Below, in pieces: positions 58,404-62,835 of a DNA stretch of 62,835 nucleotides. Location of the stretch: positions 1 to 62,835 of the forward strand of contig CALEUW010000038.1 in assembly GCA_937920725.1 (NCBI GenBank), in the 5' to 3' direction. The notes beneath the pieces are model-generated. The model did not search any database. It was not told where the DNA came from and saw only the letters and a list, made by a program, of their open reading frames with translations. Positions within the stretch are counted from its first letter, which is position 1. Each line of letters begins with the position of its first letter. A program made the translations under genes and the position numbers. The DNA comes from UMGS1601 sp900553335 (GTDB taxonomy: Bacteria; Bacillota; Clostridia; Oscillospirales; Ruminococcaceae).

Positions 58404-59399
58404 TTAATACTCAAAAACTACGCTGCCGTAAGTAAGTCCTGCGCCGAAGCCTACGATACAAACTTTATCTCCGTGCTTTACAGCACCGCTTGTTACAGCG
58501 TCATAAAGAGCCAGAGGAACGCTTGCGGAAGATGTGTTTCCGTATTCTTCAAGATTCAGGAAAAATTTATCAAGAGGAAGCGATAAGTTTTTCGCTGCTG
58601 TTTCAATAATTCTCTTGTTAGCCTGATGGGGAATAATACAGTCAAGCTCATTCGGTGTAATTCCAAGTGCTTCACAGCTTTTTTCACAAGCGTGAGGCAG
58701 GACTTTTGTAGCGAACTTATAAACCTCTCTTCCGTCCTGGAAAAGATAATGGTTCTCTCTTTTAGGCATTTCGTCCTCAATTACGTTTTTGCCGTCAGAG
58801 AAAGGCGTATGCGATTCGTAGCTTTTAGCAAGCAGATATTTTGCGCCGTTTCCGTCTGCACCGAGATACGAGGAATAAACCGTGTCCTCACGACGTTCTA
58901 AAACGACTGCCGCTGCACCGTCACCAAACAAAACGCAGGTAGCACGGTCTGTATAATCGGTTATTTTTGAAAGCTCTTCTGTAGAAACGACAAGAGCATA
59001 TTTTAAATTTTCATCAGTCTGCAAATATCTCTTCGCCATGTCAAAGGCATATACAAAGCCTGAGCAAGCGCAGTTTACATCTATTGCCATTGAGCCGATT
59101 GCGCCAAGCTCACGCTGAATAATACATGAAACGGACGGAGTTACATAATCGTTCGTGATAGTTGTTACTATGATAAGGCCTATATCTGCCGCAGGGATTC
59201 CTGCATTTTCTACAGCTTCCTTTGCCGCTTCAGCACCTAAGTGCCAGGTTGGCTCGCCGTTTGATATGTGACGTTTTTTGATTCCGGTTCTGGTAGTTAT
59301 CCACTCATCGTTTGTTTCAACTATCTTTGAGAAATCATCATTAGTTGCTATCTTTTCCGGAGCACATTTGCCCACTCCTATGATTTTAACTCCAGTCAT
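58404..59399 (-). CDS. fabH: 3-oxoacyl-ACP synthase III
   Basis: FabH begins fatty-acid synthesis by joining acetyl-CoA (or branched acyl-CoA) to malonyl-ACP. The 331-residue protein has the catalytic Cys112 in VNCACSGFVYA, His in IIPHQANKRII and Asn in EYGNTSSASVPL. It is the first gene of the minus-strand operon; its promoter is at 59488-59516. Confidence 0.96.
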   Translation of the reverse strand: MTGVKIIGVGKCAPEKIATNDDFSKIVETNDEWITTRTGIKKRHISNGEPTWHLGAEAAKEAVENAGIPAADIGLIIVTTITNDYVTPSVSCIIQRELGAIGSMAIDVNCACSGFVYAFDMAKRYLQTDENLKYALVVSTEELSKITDYTDRATCVLFGDGAAAVVLERREDTVYSSYLGADGNGAKYLLAKSYESHTPFSDGKNVIEDEMPKRENHYLFQDGREVYKFATKVLPHACEKSCEALGITPNELDCIIPHQANKRIIETAAKNLSLPLDKFFLNLEEYGNTSSASVPLALYDAVTSGAVKHGDKVCIVGFGAGLTYGSVVFEY

Positions 59400-59464
59400 T
59401 TTTATCTCCTTTAAATTCTGGTATTAAGGTTTTGATCTATTGTCAAAAAAATAAAATTGTGTTA

Positions 59465-59516
59465 TACTTAAACAGTGATGATAGTATTATACTATAAAAT
59501 GGGTCAAATATCAAGT
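59465..59516. promoter_or_regulatory. Divergent fabH/fabD promoter region
   Basis: For fabH, TTGATA (59516-59511), 17 bases, TATAAT (59493-59488) on the minus strand. For fabD, TGT-TATACT (59465-59470, extended -10) on the plus strand. The two start points almost coincide near 59477-59481, so the promoters compete. TTTTGA and TCAAAA (59431 and 59442) flank the area, but I cannot name a regulator site. Confidence 0.65.
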
Positions 59517-59565
59517 GTAATTTGGTAAAAATATAGTTGCACAATAAAAAGTAAGGAGTTATATT

Positions 59566-60486
59566 ATGTCAAAAAATGCAGTTCTATTTTCGGGACAAGG
59601 CTCTCAGTATGTCGGTATGGCAAAAGAGCTTTACGATATAAGCGATGGTGCAAAGAATATTTTTAAAATCGCCGAAGAGGTTTTGGGTTATGATCTTAAG
59701 ACTATAGTCTTTGACGGTCCGGCAGAGGAGCTTAACAAAACCGTTTATTCACAGCCGGCTATTATGGCGACATCGCTGTGCGCTCTTGAAGCGATCAAGG
59801 AAAGGGGCGTTGAGTTTTGCGCTGTTGCAGGTCATTCATTAGGAGAATATGCGGCTATGGTTGCAAGCGGTATGATAAGCGTATCGGACGGTTTTAAGCT
59901 TATCAAAGCAAGAGCAGAGGCTATGCAGAAAGCGGCGGAGGAAAATGAAGGGGCAATGTGTGCTGTAATAGGTTTGCCAAGCGCTGAGATTGAGGAAGTA
60001 TGTGAGTCGATAGACGGCTATGTTACAGCAGTAAATTATAACTCTCCTGTCCAGACTGTAATTGCAGGAGAAGTTCCGGCTGTTGATAAGGCGATCGAGA
60101 TTTTTACCGAAAAAAAGGCAAGATGCATGAAGCTTAACGTTTCGAGCGCCTTCCATTCACGTCTTATGCAGTCGGCTGCGGACGAATTTATAAAAACGGC
60201 GAGAGAGATTGAGTTTAAAGCGCCGGGGGTGGATTTTTATTCAAATGTTTTAGGAGCTAGACTTGACGATTTTTCGGGTATGCCTGAGCTTTTGGCAAGG
60301 CACATAGTTTCTCCGGTAAAGTTTGTAAGCGAGCTTGAGGCTATGAAATCGGCAGGGATTGACACATTTATTGAGCTTGGACCTAACAAGGTCTTGACGG
60401 GTCTTGTTAGAAAAACGCTCTCTGATGCAGCGTTTGCGAATGTTGAGAATGAAAAAACGCTTAATAAAGTTATTGACAATGTATAA
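59566..60486 (+). CDS. fabD: Malonyl-CoA:ACP transacylase
   Basis: FabD loads malonyl groups on ACP. The 306-residue protein has FSGQGSQYVGM, the nucleophile Ser91 in GHSLGEYAAM and His197 in SSAFHSRLM. It is transcribed away from the rest of the fab operon, although it is usually inside it between fabK and fabG. AAGGAG precedes the ATG. Confidence 0.96.
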   Translation: MSKNAVLFSGQGSQYVGMAKELYDISDGAKNIFKIAEEVLGYDLKTIVFDGPAEELNKTVYSQPAIMATSLCALEAIKERGVEFCAVAGHSLGEYAAMVASGMISVSDGFKLIKARAEAMQKAAEENEGAMCAVIGLPSAEIEEVCESIDGYVTAVNYNSPVQTVIAGEVPAVDKAIEIFTEKKARCMKLNVSSAFHSRLMQSAADEFIKTAREIEFKAPGVDFYSNVLGARLDDFSGMPELLARHIVSPVKFVSELEAMKSAGIDTFIELGPNKVLTGLVRKTLSDAAFANVENEKTLNKVIDNV

Positions 60487-60516
60487 CGAATAGTTGACAA
60501 TTGTTTTGATCAAAAA

Positions 60517-60557
60517 AAGGTTAGAGTAAAGGAGAAATTTCTCTCATCTCTAACCTT
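60517..60557 (+). terminator. fabD terminator
   Basis: A 10-bp stem AAGGTTAGAG/CTCTAACCTT with an inner GAGAAATTTCTC stem; the T run is weak (CTTTGATTTT). Confidence 0.65.
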
Positions 60558-60575
60558 CTTTGATTTTGAATTGAA

Positions 60576-60603
60576 TTTTCCATTATCAATTGTCAACTGT
60601 CAA
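60576..60603. repeat. Heptamer repeat, four copies
   Basis: TTTTCCA, TTATCAA, TTGTCAA and CTGTCAA in register, after the fabD terminator. Confidence 0.72.
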
Positions 60604-60627
60604 TTATAATTATGCATTAAATTCTCC

Positions 60628-60655
60628 TTGACAAACGTTTTTGATATGCTATAAT
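60628..60655 (+). promoter_or_regulatory. Promoter of the antisense RNA of type I locus 2
   Basis: TTGACA (60628-60633), 16 bases, TATAAT (60650-60655). No protein gene follows on this strand before the terminator at 60705-60756. Confidence 0.8.
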
Positions 60656-60661
60656 ATAGAT

Positions 60662-60757
60662 GAAAAGGGAGCCTGCGATAAGCGGTTCTCCCAGTTTTTG
60701 GATTAAGAAATAACCGCCAAACTTGGAAGGTTCAGGCGGTTATTTCTTTATTTTTTA
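60662..60757 (+). ncRNA. Antisense RNA (candidate antitoxin) of type I locus 2
   Basis: The RNA of about 95 bases runs towards the toxin gene. Its 5' half folds as GGGAG-CC with GG-TT-CTCCC. It ends in the shared hairpin and a TTTTTT tract. GGGAG and CTCCC can pair with the CTCCC and GGGAG of the toxin leader. The arrangement is inferred from promoter, terminator and position. Confidence 0.6.
60705..60756. terminator. Shared terminator of type I locus 2
   Basis: A perfect 14-bp stem (arms 60705-60718 and 60735-60748) is followed by ATTTTTT on the plus strand and is also downstream of the toxin frame on the minus strand. Confidence 0.85.
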
Positions 60758-60770
60758 ATAAATAAAGACT

Positions 60771-60860
60771 CTATTTTTTGCTGTAAAATATAAAGCAGCA
60801 TAGAGAGATAACGTTAATAATTACAGAAGCGAATAAAAGTATATCCGAGTATGTAACCAT
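60771..60860 (-). CDS. Small hydrophobic toxin-like peptide, type I locus 2
   Basis: The frame of 29 codons encodes MVTYSDILLFASVIINVI then SLCCFIFYSKK: a single membrane helix with a short basic end, like the putative holin-like type I toxins (TxpA/BsrE group). GGGAGGTG is eight bases before ATG, and its GGGAG is held in a 5-bp hairpin with a GCAA loop (60870-60883), as in locus 1. The promoter lies in an inverted repeat at 60905-60949. An antisense RNA runs from the other side and ends at the shared terminator. Confidence 0.7.
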   Translation of the reverse strand: MVTYSDILLFASVIINVISLCCFIFYSKK

Positions 60861-60904
60861 GGTTATCACCTCCCTTGCGGGAGAAACCGCCTACCGTTAA
60901 GCAG

Positions 60905-60949
60905 ACAACCCTTGTGACTATAATAGCACAAGGGTTGTTTTTTTGTCAA
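60905..60949 (-). promoter_or_regulatory. Toxin promoter of locus 2 inside a perfect inverted repeat
   Basis: TTGACA (60949-60944), 18 bases, TATTAT (60925-60920) on the minus strand. The -10 box is the loop of a perfect 12-bp inverted repeat, ACAACCCTTGTG (60905-60916) and CACAAGGGTTGT (60927-60938). On the plus strand the same hairpin is followed by seven T, so it may also act as a terminator. Confidence 0.65.
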
Positions 60950-60964
60950 ATTGTGTCGAAGAAA

Positions 60965-60985
60965 TTGTCCATTATCCATTGTCAA
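60965..60985. repeat. Heptamer repeat, three copies
   Basis: TTGTCCA, TTATCCA and TTGTCAA in register, then GCATTTAGAATTTAATTGTC. It lies between type I locus 2 and the birA promoter. The 616-base gap between fabD and birA is filled by this, the other repeat and the toxin locus. Confidence 0.72.
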
Positions 60986-61041
60986 TTGTAATTTTGACTT
61001 CTGCATTTAGAATTTAATTGTCACCTTTTTCGACAATTTAG

Positions 61042-61070
61042 TTGACAATGATTTTTTGTTTTGATATACT
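61042..61070 (+). promoter_or_regulatory. birA-bioY promoter
   Basis: TTGACA (61042-61047), 17 bases, TGA-TATACT (61065-61070). ATTGTC (61017) and GACAAT (61044) form an inverted pair that overlaps the -35 box; BirA autoregulation is possible but the spacing does not match a known BirA operator that I can confirm. Confidence 0.8.
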
Positions 61071-61102
61071 TAATACCGTACTTTAAGGAGAGTGTGCACT
61101 AC

Positions 61103-62074
61103 ATGAGTATAAAAGCGGAGCTTTTGTCGGCTCTAATAAAAAATGATAAAAACTTCATATCCGGAGAAAAGCTTTCAAAAGAGCTTTTTTGTTCAAGAAA
61201 TGCCATTTGGAAGGCTGTAAAATCACTCCAGGCAGACGGCTTTGAAATAGAAGCTGTAACTAATAAAGGCTATCGTTTAAAAAATATCGGGAGTGTTCTT
61301 AATAAAGAATCTGTTGAGCATTATCTCGGAAGCTTCGGGAGCAAGCTCAACGTCATCGTTATGGATACGGTTTCATCAACAAACGACTATCTTAAAGAGC
61401 TTGCTGCAAAGGGTGCTGATGACGGCACGGTTGTTATCGCCTTAAACCAAACAAAGGGGAAGGGACGTCTTGGAAGAAGCTTTTATTCCCCTGAAAATAC
61501 AGGCGTTTATTTAAGCATATTGCTTCGTCCAAAGCTTTCGCTTTCGGAATGTCTTTTTCTTACAACCTCCGCTGCCGTTGCTGTTGCTGAAGCAGTTGAA
61601 AGCGTATCGGGCAAAAACGTCACGATAAAATGGGTGAACGATGTATTTTTAGACGATAAAAAAATCTGCGGAATTTTAACTGAAGCGTCAACGGATATCG
61701 AATGCGGAGGGCTTTCCTATGCGGTTGTCGGTATCGGAGTAAATACTTGCGAGCCGCAGGGTGGTTTTCCCGATGAGCTAAAAGACATTGTCGGAGCGGT
61801 TTTTGACAGCAGCGGCGAAGCTCCTAGAGCGAAGCTTGCTGCGGAAATAATAAAACGCTTTTACAGCTTTTACGAAACGCTTCCTGAAAGAACCTTTTTA
61901 GACGGATACATAAAAAGGTCAAATCTTCTTGGCAAGAAAGTAAGAGTAATAAACGGCGAGAATGTTTCAAATGCAACAGCCATCAAAATAGGTAGGGATT
62001 GCAGGCTTTTGGTGCGTTTTGAAAACGGAACGGAAAAGTGGCTTTCATCTGGAGAGGTTTCTGTCAAGCTTTAA
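61103..62074 (+). CDS. birA: Bifunctional biotin-protein ligase and biotin repressor BirA
   Basis: BirA attaches biotin to AccB and, in forms with a DNA-binding domain, represses biotin genes. The protein of about 323 residues has an N-terminal winged helix (FISGEKLSKELFCSRNAIWKAVKSL, residues about 14-38, quoted in part), then the ligase domain with SSTNDYLKEL, KGKGRLGRSF (biotin loop), KWVNDVFLDDKK and the C-terminal SH3-like domain. So it is the two-function type. Start ATG 61103 with AAGGAG upstream. It is followed by the biotin transporter bioY. Confidence 0.94.
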   Translation: MSIKAELLSALIKNDKNFISGEKLSKELFCSRNAIWKAVKSLQADGFEIEAVTNKGYRLKNIGSVLNKESVEHYLGSFGSKLNVIVMDTVSSTNDYLKELAAKGADDGTVVIALNQTKGKGRLGRSFYSPENTGVYLSILLRPKLSLSECLFLTTSAAVAVAEAVESVSGKNVTIKWVNDVFLDDKKICGILTEASTDIECGGLSYAVVGIGVNTCEPQGGFPDELKDIVGAVFDSSGEAPRAKLAAEIIKRFYSFYETLPERTFLDGYIKRSNLLGKKVRVINGENVSNATAIKIGRDCRLLVRFENGTEKWLSSGEVSVKL

Positions 62075-62095
62075 AACAGAAAGAGGATGAATATA

Positions 62096-62662
62096 ATGAA
62101 TAAAGCGTTAAACTTTTCGGTTAAAAACCTTTGTATTGCGGCGGTGCTGACAGCGCTTTGCTGTGTTTTATCACCTTTGTCGGTGTCGATCGGACCGGTT
62201 CCTATATCTCTGGGAACATTTTGCATCTTCCTGACAGCGGCAATTCTGCCTTGGAATCTGTCGGTTGTTTCAACCGTTGTTTACATTCTTATCGGCATTG
62301 TCGGACTTCCCGTATTCACAGGGTTCAGGGGCGGAGCGCAGGTTTTAGCAGGTCCTACAGGAGGGTACATAGTTGCATATCCTTTTATGGCTCTAATTAT
62401 ATCGTTTATAACCAGAAGCTTTATCAAAAGAGGATCGGTTTACCACATTGCTGCCATGATAGTTTCAATGATCTTAGCGTTGGCATTTTGCTATCTGCTC
62501 GGGACGGCGTGGTTTGTTATTTCAATGGGTTCTACTGTCAGCGCTGCGCTTGCGGCTTGTGTTATACCATTTATTTGGGCAGATGCTTTGAAGATCGCCG
62601 CAGCAACAGTTCTTGGCTTTTCTGTAACAAAAGCTCTTCGCAAGGCTGGGCTGGGTGTTTAA
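62096..62662 (+). CDS. bioY: Biotin transporter S component BioY
   Basis: BioY is the membrane substrate-binding unit of an ECF biotin transporter. The protein of about 188 residues has six hydrophobic segments and the family blocks PVPISLGTF, FRGGAQVLAGPTGGYI and WADALKIAAATVLG. It is 21 bases after birA, which suits joint control by biotin. No ECF A or T genes are in the window, so it must share the ones encoded elsewhere. A start at 62087 is possible but too close to the ribosome-binding site. Confidence 0.94.
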   Translation: MNKALNFSVKNLCIAAVLTALCCVLSPLSVSIGPVPISLGTFCIFLTAAILPWNLSVVSTVVYILIGIVGLPVFTGFRGGAQVLAGPTGGYIVAYPFMALIISFITRSFIKRGSVYHIAAMIVSMILALAFCYLLGTAWFVISMGSTVSAALAACVIPFIWADALKIAAATVLGFSVTKALRKAGLGV

Positions 62663-62696
62663 TCAATTCGGAGTGCGGAATTATTAATAAAAATTT

Positions 62697-62737
62697 AGAC
62701 ACAGAGGAAATTTTAAATTTTTCTCTGTGTCTTTTTA
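62697..62737 (+). terminator. birA-bioY terminator
   Basis: A 10-bp stem AGACACAGAG/CTCTGTGTCT, extended by an A/T inner stem, is followed by TTTTT. The preceding 62663-62690 holds AATTCGGAGTGCGGAATT-type repeat flank words without heptamers. After 62737 I see nothing further to the end of the window. Confidence 0.85.
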
Positions 62738-62835
62738 CTGTACAAATACAGGTATTTTTTATGCGTTCTCCCGCAATAATTTAACAGGTGATTTTGAAAT
62801 GTGAGTTATTATCATTATGTTTAAAACTATGTATG

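Noticed and set aside
62131..62784. Long plus-strand frame (217 codons) through bioY
   Set aside because: It is out of frame with bioY, rich in Cys and Ser without membrane segments, and has no start signals.
1..62835. CRISPR arrays, insertion sequences, prophage or integrase genes
   Set aside because: I saw no regularly spaced identical repeats with unique spacers, and no transposase, integrase or phage structural protein in any frame.

Overview
The window is a low-GC chromosome segment of an anaerobic Clostridia-type Firmicute, most like a gut Ruminococcus or other Oscillospiraceae. The reasons are the gene order (rpmH-rnpA-yidD-yidC-jag-mnmE-mnmG-rsmG-noc-parA-parB to the left of dnaA; dnaN-yaaA-recF-remB-gyrB-gyrA to its right), sporulation-linked genes (gpr, spoVG), a secreted GH5 glucanase, a FabK-type fatty-acid pathway and Agr-type peptide signalling. 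It spans the replication-origin neighbourhood, at about 34-36.6 kb. No transposase, integrase, phage gene or CRISPR array was seen.

Layout. 0-6 kb: an XRE regulator, a secreted GH5 glucanase, and a complete Agr quorum-sensing set (agrB, agrD, agrC, agrA) with a recognisable operator-promoter. 6-11 kb: two tRNAs (Met, Glu), a pair of bacterial-PH membrane proteins, a degenerate dUTPase-fold protein, a U32 protein and zapA. 11-18 kb: two tandem GH42 beta-galactosidases, a GrpB protein, a frameshifted HAD gene with a switch-like leader, and a DUF368/PopT lipid-carrier transporter. 18-26 kb: guaB, a CPBP protease, serS, and parB/parA with an acetyltransferase gene between them and two parS sites. 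26-34 kb: noc and the conserved tRNA-modification, membrane-insertion and RNase P block. 34-45 kb: origin, dnaA, dnaN, yaaA, recF, remB, gyrB, a YcxB-like gene and gyrA. 45-50 kb: gpr diverging from rpsT, murC-lexA, spoVG, a Nudix hydrolase, and small-RNA loci. 50-60 kb: the fatty-acid operon (fabH ... acpP), with fabD divergent. 60-62.8 kb: a second small-toxin locus, then birA-bioY for biotin, which fits the biotin-dependent AccB next door.

Most unusual points. (1) The dnaA-dnaN gap carries eleven copies of TTTAAACA in either orientation, and the DNA-recognition helix of DnaA differs from the near-universal GGRDHTT motif at base-contacting positions; this suggests a re-coded initiator/box pair. 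(2) The agrDB promoter has two direct repeats exactly 21 bp apart just upstream of its -35 box, the geometry used by LytTR regulators such as AgrA. (3) Two compact type I toxin-antitoxin-like loci (49.66-49.94 kb and 60.63-60.95 kb) each have a tiny hydrophobic peptide, a Shine-Dalgarno sequence in a GCAA-loop hairpin, and an opposing promoter making a short antisense RNA that ends in a shared terminator. The first has a direct repeat giving pairing to the toxin start region, as in par/Fst, and a decayed second copy lies 0.5 kb away. (4) Intergenic heptamer repeats and two multi-hairpin arrays recur through the window.

Genes left of dnaA run mostly on the minus strand and dnaA-gyrA on the plus strand, as expected for replication outward from an origin near 35-36 kb. 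The fatty-acid operon and murC-lexA are exceptions, facing the inferred fork. All calls are from reading the sequence and translations; no database search was run.
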